Assembly (NCBI GenBank): GCA_020849655.1
Contig: JADLFU010000142.1
Span: 1 to 62,582, forward strand
Source of the DNA: Polyangiaceae bacterium
GTDB taxonomy: Bacteria > Myxococcota_A > Polyangia > Polyangiales > Polyangiaceae
Direction: 5' to 3'
Length of the DNA stretch: 62,582 bases
The notes under the pieces are model-generated. The model did not search any database. It was not told the origin of the DNA and was given only the letters and a program-made list of their open reading frames with translations. Below are positions 12,662 to 22,614 of the stretch, piece by piece (the first letter of the stretch is position 1; every line of letters begins with the position of its first letter). A program made the translations under genes and the position numbers.

Positions 12662-13069
12662 ATGCAACGCCTCGCCCTACTCTCCCTCGCTGCTCTCTGT
12701 CTCCTCGCGTGCGGCTCGACCGACGGCGCGACCCCGGTCTGCTCCGACTCGGCGGCCGATCCCGGGATCAACGCGGAGTCGGGCGACAAGGATCCCGGCA
12801 AGAGCTGCTTCCAGCGCCTCGGCGGCGCGACGTCCGTCGGCGCGGGCGGGGGTGCGGGTCTGGGCGGCGCAGCGGGCGCGGGCGGTGATCCGGGCGCAGC
12901 GGGCGCGGGCGGTGATCCGGGCGCAGCGGGCGCAGCTGGTGATCCCGGCGCTGGCGGAGAGGCGGGCGCTGGCGGAGAGGCGGGCGCTGGCGGAGACGCG
13001 GGCGCCGGCGGAGACGCGGGCGCTGGCGGAGACGCAGGCGCTGGCGGAGACGCGGGCTCGTCAGGCTGA
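12662..13069 (+). CDS. Gly/Ala-rich repeat lipoprotein
   Basis: 135 residues with a clear GGAGG ribosome binding site. A signal peptide ends in LLAC (lipobox), followed by a short region with two Cys (PVCSDS, KSCFQR). The rest is a low-complexity tail of GAAGAGGDP and GAGGEA/GAGGDA units encoded by tandem DNA repeats. Lipoproteins with Gly/Ala tails are abundant in Polyangia and are of unknown function, perhaps flexible surface spacers. The repeat number is likely to vary between strains. Confidence 0.75.
   Translation: MQRLALLSLAALCLLACGSTDGATPVCSDSAADPGINAESGDKDPGKSCFQRLGGATSVGAGGGAGLGGAAGAGGDPGAAGAGGDPGAAGAAGDPGAGGEAGAGGEAGAGGDAGAGGDAGAGGDAGAGGDAGSSG
12866..13054 (+). repeat. Coding minisatellite: 27-nt x3 then 18-nt x6
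   Basis: Three 27-nt units (12866-12946, each encoding about GAAGAGGDP) run directly into six near-identical 18-nt units (12947-13054, each encoding GAGGEA or GAGGDA). Units differ by single bases (GAGGCG/GACGCG, GCT/GCC). All units keep the reading frame of the lipoprotein. Confidence 0.9.
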
Positions 13070-13111
13070 GCGCGCGTGACAACTCCCAGGCTTCACGTAG
13101 CATCGGGCACC

Positions 13112-13324
13112 ATGTCGAAGCTCGCGCTCCTCGCGGTCGTCGCGCTGTCGGTCCTGGCCTGCTCCTCCGACGATCAGGGCGGCAACGGCACGGACTGTCT
13201 GAAGAACGACGACTGCGAGAGCGGCTACTGCTCCTCGAACAAGTGTCGCCCGAAGCCCTCGTTCGGCGGCGCGACGGGCGGCTCCTCGGGGAGCGGCGGC
13301 GCCGCGGGCGCCGGCGGGAGCTGA
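13112..13324 (+). CDS. Small Cys-rich lipoprotein
   Basis: 70 residues from the ATG at 13112; an upstream in-frame ATG at 13076 would spoil the signal peptide. MSKLALLAVVALSVLAC is a signal peptide with lipobox. The mature part has four Cys in a CLKNDDCESGYCSSNKC pattern, similar to the short Cys motifs that open many myxobacterial secreted proteins, then a Gly/Ser/Ala tail. It may be a shortened relative of larger secreted proteins with this header. Function unknown. Confidence 0.65.
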   Translation: MSKLALLAVVALSVLACSSDDQGGNGTDCLKNDDCESGYCSSNKCRPKPSFGGATGGSSGSGGAAGAGGS

Positions 13325-13336
13325 GCGCCGCGCGGC

Positions 13337-14110
13337 GTGTCCGAGGGCGTCCTCCTCACGGTCGCGTACGCGGGCGGCGGCTTCTCCGGGTGGGCTCCGC
13401 AGCGAGGGCAGCGGACGGCGCACGACGCGTTGCTCGACGCGGTGAGGACGATGCGCGCGGGCGTGAGCGGCCTGCGCGCGGCGAGCCGGACGGACGCCGG
13501 CGTCCACGCGCGCGATCAGCGCGTGGCGTTCGACAGCGACGGGGTGATCACGCCGCGAGGCTGGGCGCTCGGGCTGAACGCGCGCCTGCCCGACGACGTC
13601 TCCGTCCGCGGCGCGTGCCGGGTCGAGGCCGGGTTCGATCCTCGCTTCGCGTCCCGCGGGAAGCGCTACGCCTACCGCGTCCTGTGTGACCCGCTCCGAG
13701 ACCCTTTCCTCGAGCAGACGCACCTGCGCGTCACGCGCCCGCTCGATCTCGTCGCGATGCGCGCCGAGGCCGCGGACGCGGTGGGTCAGCACGATTTCGC
13801 GGCGTTCCGGTCGGTGGCGGATCACCGCACGAACACGGTGCGCACGCTCTCGCGCGTCGACGTGGTCCGCCACCCGACGGACGCGCGCCGTGTCGCCATC
13901 GTCGTCGAGGGAGACGGGTTCTTGCACAACATGGTGCGCATCCTCGCCGGCACGCTCGTCCAGATCGGCCAGGGGCGCCGCGCGAGGGGCGCCTTCGCGC
14001 GCGGGCTCGCGTCACGCGCGCGCGACGATCTCGGCAAGACGGCGCCCGCGCACGGCCTCACGCTCGAGCAGGTGCTCGTGGACGCCCGCGGCGCGGACGT
14101 GTTCCCCTGA
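13337..14110 (+). CDS. truA: tRNA pseudouridine(38-40) synthase TruA
   Basis: 257 residues from a GTG start 12 nt after the preceding lipoprotein gene, the usual length for TruA. The catalytic Asp lies in ASRTDAGVHA (about 48-57). The typical RYAYRVL strand and the C-terminal FLHNMVRILAGTLVQIGQG motif are present. It converts U38-U40 in the anticodon stem-loop of many tRNAs to pseudouridine. Housekeeping gene, with no evident functional link to its neighbours. Confidence 0.95.
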   Translation: MSEGVLLTVAYAGGGFSGWAPQRGQRTAHDALLDAVRTMRAGVSGLRAASRTDAGVHARDQRVAFDSDGVITPRGWALGLNARLPDDVSVRGACRVEAGFDPRFASRGKRYAYRVLCDPLRDPFLEQTHLRVTRPLDLVAMRAEAADAVGQHDFAAFRSVADHRTNTVRTLSRVDVVRHPTDARRVAIVVEGDGFLHNMVRILAGTLVQIGQGRRARGAFARGLASRARDDLGKTAPAHGLTLEQVLVDARGADVFP

Positions 14111-14117
14111 CGCGCGC

Positions 14118-15617
<1,500 letters not shown>

Positions 15618-15679
15618 GCGCCTCGACGTGCGGGCGGGCTCGGTTACCCTGACGCTCGGATGAGGTCCTGGGCCGGCAG

Positions 15680-16372
15680 ATGAGCGACGTCGACGCGATC
15701 GTCTCCGCGCACCTCGGGCTCGCGGCCGCGATGGCCGCGTCGACGGCGCGCCAGCTGCGCGTGCCAGGGTCGCTGCGGCAGGATCTGGAGGCGGCGGCGC
15801 GCGAGGGGCTGTTCGACGCCGCCCGCAGGTTCGACGAGGGCCGCGGCGTGCCGTTCTCCGCGTTCGCGCGCGCCCGCATCCGCGGCGCGATGACCGACGC
15901 CCTTCGGCGCGAGGGCGCCCTGTCCCGGCGCGCGTACGCGCGGCTCAGCGGCCTCGAAGGCGTCGCGCGGATCGCCGACTCGATCGAGGACGACGGCGCC
16001 GCCGCGGGCACGGCGCGCGAGCTCGACGCGCGCCTCTCCGACCACCTGACCACGATGGCGACGGCGCTGGCGCTCGGCCTGCACGCGCCGCCGGACGACG
16101 GCCCGCGGGCCGCCGCGCCGAGCGAAGACCTCGACGAGACCGCCGAGACCCGCCTCGCGCGCCAGCAGACCCGCGCCGCGCTCCGTGCCGCGCTGCAGAG
16201 CCTGGAGGAGCCCGATCGCTCCCTCATCGATCGGCACTATTTTCAGGGCGAAGACCTCTTCGTGCTGGCCCGTGAGCTCGGGTACTCACCGTCGTGGGCC
16301 TCGCGGGTCCACGCCCGCGCCGTCAAGGCGCTCGGTCGCGCGCTCGGGCCGCGCGCCGCGCACGCGTGGTAG
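15680..16372 (+). CDS. FliA/SigF-type sigma-70 family sigma factor
   Basis: 230 residues. Region 2 (about 33-78) includes GLFDAARRFDEGRG and FSAFARARIRGAMTDALR, the FliA/WhiG/SigF pattern. A degenerate linker covers region 3, and region 4 (about 172-222) has SLEEPDRSLIDRHYF followed by an HTH with SPSWASRVHARA. It should direct RNA polymerase to a special promoter set. Flagellar genes are absent here and usual myxobacteria lack flagella, so its regulon is not flagellar by default. It is followed 9 nt later by mnmA, so the two may be co-transcribed, and it faces a Ser/Thr kinase gene. Confidence 0.85.
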   Translation: MSDVDAIVSAHLGLAAAMAASTARQLRVPGSLRQDLEAAAREGLFDAARRFDEGRGVPFSAFARARIRGAMTDALRREGALSRRAYARLSGLEGVARIADSIEDDGAAAGTARELDARLSDHLTTMATALALGLHAPPDDGPRAAAPSEDLDETAETRLARQQTRAALRAALQSLEEPDRSLIDRHYFQGEDLFVLARELGYSPSWASRVHARAVKALGRALGPRAAHAW

Positions 16373-16381
16373 AGAGGGCGA

Positions 16382-17461
16382 GTGGCGCGGCAGCGGGTGA
16401 TCATCGCGATGAGCGGCGGGGTCGACTCCTCGGTCGCCGCCGCGCTGCTCGCGGACGAGGGCCTCGATGTCGTGGGCGTCACGCTCCACCTCTGGGACAC
16501 CCCCGACGACGGCTCGGTGCGCGGCCGCTGCTGCGCCCCGGAGGACCAGCACGACGCGCGCCGCGTCGCCGATCACCTCGGGATCTCGCACTACGCGTTC
16601 GATCGCCGCGCCGAGTTCCGCCGCGAGGTCGTCACGCCGTTCGTCGACGCGTACCTCGGGGGCGAGACGCCGAGCCCGTGCGTCGCGTGCAACCGCGGGC
16701 CGAAGCTCCGCGAGCTGTTCGACCTCGCCGACGATCTCGGCGCGGAGCTCGTCGCGACGGGGCACTACGCCCGGCTCGGGCGCGACGACGTCGGCCCGTG
16801 CCTGCTGCGGGCCCGCGACGGCTCGAAGGATCAGAGCTACTTCCTGCACGCGCTCGGCCGCGAGCAGCTCTCTCGCCTGCGCCTCCCGCTCGGCTCGCTC
16901 ACGAAGCCCGAGGTGCGCGAGATCGCCCGCGCGCGCGGGCTGCCCGGCGCGGCGAAGGGAGAGAGCCAGGAGCTGTGCTTCGTGCCGTCCGGTCGCTACG
17001 ACGCCTTCGTCGACGCGCGCGCCGCGGGGCGCGCGAGGCCTGGCCCCATCCTCGACGGGAGCGGCGCGGTCGTCGGTCGCCACGCGGGCGTGCACGGCTT
17101 CACGATCGGTCAGCGTCGCGGGCTCGGGGTCGCGCTCGGCAAGCCCGCGTTCGTCGTCGACCTCGACGGCGCGACGGGCGCCGTGCAGCTCGGAGACGAG
17201 GCCGCGCTCGGCGCGACGCGCCTCACCGCGGTCGACGGGAGGTTCCTCGAGGGGGCGCCGCGCGAGCTCGTGGCGACGGTGCGGGTCCGCGCCCGCCACG
17301 AGGGCGAGCGCGCGCGCGTGACGATCGATCCCTCGGGGGCGATGCAGGCGGACTTCGAGCGCCCCGTCCGCGCCGTCGCGCGCGGGCAGTACGCGGTCGT
17401 GTACGACGGCGATCGCGTGCTCGGCGGCGCGCGGATCACCTCGACGGAGCGCCCGTCGTGA
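16382..17461 (+). CDS. mnmA: tRNA-specific 2-thiouridylase MnmA
   Basis: 359 residues, GTG start. It has the PP-loop SGGVDSS near the N-terminus, the catalytic Cys in PCVACN (about 102), ATGHYAR, and the second catalytic Cys in SQELCFV (about 200), in the usual order. It thiolates U34 of tRNA(Lys/Glu/Gln) using persulfide sulfur and ATP. The TGA at 17459-17461 overlaps the GTG of the next gene (GTGA), so a lipoprotein gene is translationally coupled behind it. Confidence 0.95.
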   Translation: MARQRVIIAMSGGVDSSVAAALLADEGLDVVGVTLHLWDTPDDGSVRGRCCAPEDQHDARRVADHLGISHYAFDRRAEFRREVVTPFVDAYLGGETPSPCVACNRGPKLRELFDLADDLGAELVATGHYARLGRDDVGPCLLRARDGSKDQSYFLHALGREQLSRLRLPLGSLTKPEVREIARARGLPGAAKGESQELCFVPSGRYDAFVDARAAGRARPGPILDGSGAVVGRHAGVHGFTIGQRRGLGVALGKPAFVVDLDGATGAVQLGDEAALGATRLTAVDGRFLEGAPRELVATVRVRARHEGERARVTIDPSGAMQADFERPVRAVARGQYAVVYDGDRVLGGARITSTERPS

Positions 17462-18090
17462 CCCGCGTGGCCCGCCGCGTCCTCGCGCTCGCCGTCGCCG
17501 CGCTCGTCGTCGCGTGCACCGTCGGCGACGGGGAGGGCAGCGTCACCAGCGACGATCTGAAGGCGCGCGACTGCTTCCGCGGCCCGTTCGATCTCGGCCC
17601 GACCTTCTTCGCGTCGAACCCGTACCGCGACCAGCAGCTCATCCGCATCCAGCGCGGCGACGATCTCGAGGAGAACTCCGACGGCGTGATGATCCTGGTG
17701 CGCAACACGGGCGCCGTGCGCGGGCGGCTCGGTCAGGCGCTCGAGGTCGGCCTCGGACCCGGCGTCGCCCCGCCTGGGATCCCCATCAAGGCGGACGCGG
17801 ATCCCCCGCTCGTCGGGCTCACGGTCTACCTCCACCAGACGTGCCACGGGAAGAACGTCGCGCTCTACGCGGTCGAGGGGACCATCACGTTCTCCAGCCT
17901 GTTCAGCGGCGATCCGAACGAGCGCGACGGCGGCGAGAAGCTCTCGGAGGGGACGTTCGACGTGCTCGTCGGCGACCCGCGCGACCAGCCGTCGAGCGGC
18001 GCGCCGATCCCGAGCGAGGCGCTCTCACGGGTGAGAGGATCGTTTCGTTTCTACTTCCAGAGAGGACAGCCCGCGCAACCCTTCGGGTGA
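17458..18090 (+). CDS. Predicted lipoprotein coupled to mnmA
   Basis: 210 residues from the GTG at 17458. The signal peptide ends in LVVAC. The mature part is mostly beta, with a CFRGPFDLGPTFFASNPY opening and a later QTCHGKN segment that supplies a second Cys. I do not recognise the family; it looks like a conserved myxobacterial envelope protein. The start is set by the 4-nt overlap with mnmA and by the signal peptide. The gene ends 21 nt before the stop of the convergent pseudokinase gene. Confidence 0.75.
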   Translation: MTRVARRVLALAVAALVVACTVGDGEGSVTSDDLKARDCFRGPFDLGPTFFASNPYRDQQLIRIQRGDDLEENSDGVMILVRNTGAVRGRLGQALEVGLGPGVAPPGIPIKADADPPLVGLTVYLHQTCHGKNVALYAVEGTITFSSLFSGDPNERDGGEKLSEGTFDVLVGDPRDQPSSGAPIPSEALSRVRGSFRFYFQRGQPAQPFG

Positions 18091-18111
18091 GGAGATTCAT
18101 GCTGAGCTGCC

Positions 18112-19434
18112 TCACGGCGACGGCGGCGCAGGCGGCGCGGACGAGGCGGCGGGCGGCGGCCTCGGGGGCACCCGCATCTCGACCTCGACGAGCGCGGTCT
18201 CGCCCTCGGTCACGCGCACGACCCGCCGCTCGTCGGGCGCCGACGGGTGCCGGAACGTGAGCCTGTGCTCGCCGGCCCGCACCGGCACCGGTCGCGCGAA
18301 GGGCGTCACGTCGACCAGCTGACCGTTCACGTACACCGTCGCCCACGGCCGCGCGACGACGCGCAGGTTCGCCGCGCGCTCGGGCACGAGCGGGAGCACC
18401 TCCGGGGAGTCCTCGAGCTCGGAAGGGGGCGCCGTCGCGCGGATGGCCGAGACGCCCAGGATCATCGCGGCGAGCACGAAGAGCTGCCCGAACGCCGCGC
18501 GCCCGAGGCCGGGCGAGCGACCGCTCGCGCGCTCCGCCGACGCGGCGCCGGGTCGCAGCACCGAGAGCCCCGCGACGACCATCGCGCGGCGCACCGGCTC
18601 CTCGTCGGGCTCGATCGACAGCTCGCGCGCGGCCTGTGAGAGCGCGTCGTAGAGCGCCGTCGCCGAGGGGAACCGCTCCTCGAGCTCGGGCGCGATCGCG
18701 CGGGCGATCACGCGCTCGACGAGCGACGGCACCTCGACGAGATCGCCGAGTCGGGGCGCGTCGCCGCCGCGCGCCCGCGGCGGGCTCGGGTCGTCCTCGC
18801 CGCCGCCGAACGGGTGCGTCCCCGCGAGCAGCTCGAAGAGCCACGCGCCGACGACGAACACGTCCGATCCCTGCGATGGCGCCTCGCCGAGGAGCTCCTC
18901 CGGAGAGAGGCACCGCGCCGACCGTCGCTCTGCCTGCGCGGGCACCTCGCCGAGCTCGGCGAGCGCCGGGCCGGTCGCGCGCGAGAAGCCGGAGAGCTTC
19001 ACCACGCCCTCCCGCGTCAGCCACACGTCGGAGAGCTCGCCGCCGCCGTGGTGGACGCCGCGGGCGTGCGCGTGCGCGAGCGCCGACGCGAGCGCGCAGC
19101 CGATCGACAGCGCGGCCCCGACCGACACGCCGCCGTGGGCTCCGCGCAGGAGGTCGCGCGCCGTCGCCCCGTCGACGAGCTCGCGCGCGAGCCAGGGCGC
19201 CGGCCCGTCCACGAACTCGTAGAGCTGCGGCACGTTGCCGTGGTTCAGCCGGCCGAGCGCGCGCGCCTCTCTCCGCACCGGGTCCACGAGCGCCGCCCCT
19301 GCGCCCTCGCGCGGCCGCTTCACCACGGCGGCGCGCGACGTCGAGAGGTGCGTCGCCCGCCAGGCGACGGTGAGGTGCCCCCGGCCGAGCTCGCCCTCGA
19401 CGCGGTACGAGCCGAGCACCTCCCCGGCGGTCAC
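18112..19434 (-). CDS. Predicted pseudokinase with TM and PEGA domain
   Basis: 440 residues from the GTG at 19434, overlapping the gpmI stop (GTGA); the frame is open further upstream. The N-terminal 270 residues have the kinase fold, with VVKRP supplying the ATP-binding Lys. The catalytic loop reads VHHGGGELSDV instead of HRDxKPxN, and the DFG position reads SGFS, so the catalytic Asp, Asn and metal Asp are all gone. A single TM helix (about 330-350) leads to a periplasmic PEGA domain (about 370-425, with ATVYVNGQLV and AGEHRLTF) and a Pro/Ala tail. It should bind partners rather than phosphorylate. Coupling to gpmI is probably positional only. Confidence 0.85.
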   Translation of the reverse strand: MTAGEVLGSYRVEGELGRGHLTVAWRATHLSTSRAAVVKRPREGAGAALVDPVRREARALGRLNHGNVPQLYEFVDGPAPWLARELVDGATARDLLRGAHGGVSVGAALSIGCALASALAHAHARGVHHGGGELSDVWLTREGVVKLSGFSRATGPALAELGEVPAQAERRSARCLSPEELLGEAPSQGSDVFVVGAWLFELLAGTHPFGGGEDDPSPPRARGGDAPRLGDLVEVPSLVERVIARAIAPELEERFPSATALYDALSQAARELSIEPDEEPVRRAMVVAGLSVLRPGAASAERASGRSPGLGRAAFGQLFVLAAMILGVSAIRATAPPSELEDSPEVLPLVPERAANLRVVARPWATVYVNGQLVDVTPFARPVPVRAGEHRLTFRHPSAPDERRVVRVTEGETALVEVEMRVPPRPPPAASSAPPAPPSP

Positions 19435-20957
19435 GGCGCGAGGAGGCTCTGCCCGGTCATCTCGTCGGGCGCCGCGATCCCGAGCAGCTGGAGCATCGTC
19501 GGCGCCACGTCCGCGAGCCGCCCGGATCGCAGCCGCGCGCCGCGCCGCGCCTCGTCGACCAGCACGAAGCGGACGGGGTTCGTCGTGTGCGCCGTGTGCG
19601 GCGCGCCCGTCACGGGATCGCGCATCTGCTCGCAGTTGCCATGGTCCGCCGTCACGAGCACCGCGCCGTCGCGCGCGAGGGCGGCGTCGATGATGCGCGC
19701 GAGCCCCGCGTCGACCGCCTCGAGCGCCGCGACCGCGGCCGGGAGCACGCCCGTGTGCCCCACCATGTCCGGGTTCGCGAAGTTCACGACGACGACGTCG
19801 GTCGCGTCCGCCTCGATCGCGCCCACCACCGCGTCCGCGACCTTCGCGGCGCTCATCTCGGGCCTCAGATCGTACGTCGCGACGTCTCGCGGCGACGGCA
19901 CGAGCGCGCGCGCCTCGCCCTCGTACGGCGCCTCGCGCCCGCCGTTGAAGAAGAACGTGACGTGCGCGAACTTCTCCGTCTCCGCGCACCGCAGCTGCGT
20001 GAGGCCCGCTCTCGACAGCACCTCGCCGAGCATGCCCGCGTGCTCGACCTTCGCGAACGCGACCGGCAGCTCCAGCCGCGCGTCGTACTCGGTCATGCAC
20101 ACGTACGCGCCGAACGCGCGCGGCGTCGGCCTCGCGAACCCGTCGAACGACGGCCGCGTGAGCGCGGCGGACAGCTCACGCGCGCGATCTGCCCGGAAAT
20201 TGAAGCAGATCGCCGCGTCGCGAGACGGATCGGCGCCCCGGTAGCCCTCGAGGACGACCGGCTCGACGAACTCGTCGTCCTTGCCCGCCGCGTACGACGC
20301 CTCGACGGCGTCGCCTGCGCGCGCCACGCGCGGCCCCTCGCCCGACACGATCGCGTCGTACGCGGCCCGCACGCGCTCCCAGCGCTGATCGCGGTCCATC
20401 GCGTAGTAGCGGCCGCTCAGCGTGGCGACGCCGCCCTTGTCCGCGAGGCGCGCGAGCAGCGCGTCGAGGTACCCGAGCGCGCTCCGCGGCGGCGTGTCCC
20501 GCCCGTCGAGGAAGGCGTGCACCCACACCGCGACGCCGGCGCGCGCCGCGAGCTCGATCAGCGCGAAGAGGTGCTCGATGGAGCTGTGCACGCCGCCGTC
20601 CGACAGGAGGCCGAGCAGGTGCAGGCGCCCGCCGTGCGCGGCCGCGTGACCGACGGCGCGCGCGATCTCGGGGTTGTCGCCGAGCGAGCCGTCGGCGACC
20701 GCGCAGTCGATCCGCGAGATGTCCATCTGCGCGACCCGGCCCGCGCCGAAGTTGAGGTGCCCGACCTCGCTGTTGCCCATCTGGCCGACGGGGAGCCCCA
20801 CGTCGGGTCCGCTCGCGCCGAGCGTCGTGTGCGGGTAGCGCTCGAGCAGCGCGCGGTAGCGCGGCATCGTCGCCTGCGTCACGGCGTTGTCGTCGCTCGG
20901 GGGGCCCACACCGAAGCCATCGAGGATGCACAGCACGAGCGGTCGAGGTCGCGTCAT
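19431..20957 (-). CDS. gpmI: 2,3-bisphosphoglycerate-independent phosphoglycerate mutase
   Basis: 508 residues from the ATG at 20957 (MTRPRPLVLCILDGFG), the typical family length; the in-frame ATG at 21014 would add 19 residues without homology. Metal sites are visible in LDGFG, DHGNCE and the HLFALIEL/FLDGRDTPP region, and the phospho-serine nucleophile in MGNSEVGH. It interconverts 3- and 2-phosphoglycerate in glycolysis/gluconeogenesis using Mn2+. Divergent from ftsY and coupled by 4 nt to the downstream pseudokinase gene. Confidence 0.96.
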   Translation of the reverse strand: MTRPRPLVLCILDGFGVGPPSDDNAVTQATMPRYRALLERYPHTTLGASGPDVGLPVGQMGNSEVGHLNFGAGRVAQMDISRIDCAVADGSLGDNPEIARAVGHAAAHGGRLHLLGLLSDGGVHSSIEHLFALIELAARAGVAVWVHAFLDGRDTPPRSALGYLDALLARLADKGGVATLSGRYYAMDRDQRWERVRAAYDAIVSGEGPRVARAGDAVEASYAAGKDDEFVEPVVLEGYRGADPSRDAAICFNFRADRARELSAALTRPSFDGFARPTPRAFGAYVCMTEYDARLELPVAFAKVEHAGMLGEVLSRAGLTQLRCAETEKFAHVTFFFNGGREAPYEGEARALVPSPRDVATYDLRPEMSAAKVADAVVGAIEADATDVVVVNFANPDMVGHTGVLPAAVAALEAVDAGLARIIDAALARDGAVLVTADHGNCEQMRDPVTGAPHTAHTTNPVRFVLVDEARRGARLRSGRLADVAPTMLQLLGIAAPDEMTGQSLLAP

Positions 20958-21121
20958 CGGCGCTGCGAGGATGCTCCAGCCGGTCGCCCTCGCGGCAATG
21001 AAATGCGCCGACACGCCGAAAATTCGCGCGTCGCGCCGAGGTTGACCGCGCCGGGCCGTTCCGATACTCCCGCCCCCCTCCCGCGCTCCTGCGGGAGGTC
21101 ATTTCGAAGGGGCCCCCCGCG

Positions 21122-22423
21122 ATGTCCACGCCGCTGATCCTCGTCCTCGTCGTCGCCGTCGTCGTCGTCCTGTACTTCGTCTTCGGCTCCAAGAAGCCGC
21201 AGGAGCTCCCCGCGAAGGAGGAGGCCGACGAGGCGCCGCGCCTGAAGAAGAAGGACGGCCCGACGCTCCAGGAGAAGCTCGATCAGCGCCGCGAGGAGCT
21301 GTCGAAGGCGAAGGTCGAGGAGGTCACGAAGCCCGAGGCCGCAGAGCCCGCGGAGCCCGCGCCCGCGAAGGCGGAGGAGCCCGCGAAGACCGAGCCCGCG
21401 AAGCCGGAGGAGCCCGCGCAGGCGCCGGAGCCGACCGCTGCGCCCCCGGCGATCGAGGCGAAGCCCACGGTCGTCGCGCGCCCCACGAAGCCCGGCGACG
21501 TCGAGGGGATGCGCAAGGGCCTCGCGAAGTCACGCGGCGCCGACGGCTTCTTCGGCCGCCTGGCCGCGCTCGTCACGGGCAAGAAGGAGATCGACGCCGC
21601 GCTGCTCGGCGAGATCGAGGAGGTCTTGCTGGCGAGCGACGTGGGCGTGAAGGCGACCGAGACGCTCACCGCGCGCGTGCGCGACGCGCTGTCGAAGAAC
21701 GAGCTCTCCGACCCCGCGCGCGTGTGGGAGACGCTGCGCGCCGAGGCGCGGCGCATCCTGTCCGTCGGCGGCGGCGGCGTCGTGCTCTCGGGCAAGCCGA
21801 CCGTGGTGATGATGGTCGGCGTCAACGGCGCCGGCAAGACGACCACCATCGGCAAGATCGCGACGAAGCTCCACGGCGAGGGCACGAGCGTGATGCTCGC
21901 CGCCGGTGACACGTTCCGCGCCGCGGCCGTCGCGCAGCTCGAGGTCTGGGGCAAGCGCGTCGGGGTCGAGGTCGTGAAGGGCAAGGACGGCGCAGACCCG
22001 GCCGCGGTCGCGTTCGACGCCGTGACGAAGGCCAAGGCCGCGGGCGTCGACGTGCTCCTCGTCGACACCGCCGGCCGCCTCCACACGAAGTCGAACCTGA
22101 TGGATGAGCTGAAGAAGATCGGCAAGTCCGTCGGCAAGGCCATCGAGAGCGCGCCTCACGAGACGCTGCTCGTGCTCGACGCGACGAACGGTCAGAACGC
22201 GCTCGCCCAGGCGAAGCAGTTCAAGGAGGCGATGACGCTCACCGGGATCGTCCTCACCAAGCTCGACGGCACCGCGAAGGGCGGCATCATCCTCGCGATC
22301 GCCGACGAGCTGGGCGTGCCGGTTCGCTACGTCGGCCTCGGCGAGCGCGCCGACGATCTCCATGAATTCTCGGCCGACGAGTACGTCGAGGCGCTGCTCG
22401 GCGACCTCGGTAAGCAGGGATGA
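21122..22423 (+). CDS. ftsY: Signal recognition particle receptor FtsY
   Basis: 433 residues. The first 22 or so residues form a hydrophobic anchor ([20 protein letters not shown]), followed by an acidic Lys/Glu/Pro/Ala-rich A-domain (to about 130), then the NG domain with [13 protein letters not shown] (G1), [14 protein letters not shown] and TKLDG. It docks SRP-ribosome complexes at the membrane for co-translational insertion. The direct N-terminal TM differs from the E. coli peripheral form but is common in this group. An 8-bp hairpin (21077-21098) precedes the start; its role is unclear. Confidence 0.96.
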   Translation: MSTPLILVLVVAVVVVLYFVFGSKKPQELPAKEEADEAPRLKKKDGPTLQEKLDQRREELSKAKVEEVTKPEAAEPAEPAPAKAEEPAKTEPAKPEEPAQAPEPTAAPPAIEAKPTVVARPTKPGDVEGMRKGLAKSRGADGFFGRLAALVTGKKEIDAALLGEIEEVLLASDVGVKATETLTARVRDALSKNELSDPARVWETLRAEARRILSVGGGGVVLSGKPTVVMMVGVNGAGKTTTIGKIATKLHGEGTSVMLAAGDTFRAAAVAQLEVWGKRVGVEVVKGKDGADPAAVAFDAVTKAKAAGVDVLLVDTAGRLHTKSNLMDELKKIGKSVGKAIESAPHETLLVLDATNGQNALAQAKQFKEAMTLTGIVLTKLDGTAKGGIILAIADELGVPVRYVGLGERADDLHEFSADEYVEALLGDLGKQG

Positions 22424-22614
22424 TCGTGTTCGCGACCACCGGAAACTTTCGCCTCGACAAGAAAGCCAACAACGGCGATTTGGTTGTTGAATGTGCGAAA
22501 AGGGTTGAGGTAGCTTGCCACCTCGTTCGGGCGCCTTTGCTCGAACCATGCCGCGTGAAACCGAGCATTCAAGGCCAACCTGACACCTCGCGGACGGTGC
22601 GGAAGGGGTATCGG
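22424..22614. other. Non-coding spacer before the outer-membrane protein pair
   Basis: This 191-nt stretch is more AT-rich than its surroundings (especially 22480-22520) and probably carries the promoter of the two barrel genes. I could not pick convincing -35/-10 boxes. A GAGGT/ACCTC 5-bp inverted repeat surrounds 22510-22530. The ribosome binding site GGAAGGGG precedes the ATG at 22615. Confidence 0.4.

Noticed and set aside
12866-13054. Possible CRISPR-like repeat array
   Set aside because: Units are contiguous with no spacers and lie in frame inside a lipoprotein gene.
22500-22560. tRNA-like GGTTCGA segment on the minus strand
   Set aside because: No acceptor stem, D-arm or anticodon arm can be drawn; only the 7-nt T-loop resemblance is present.
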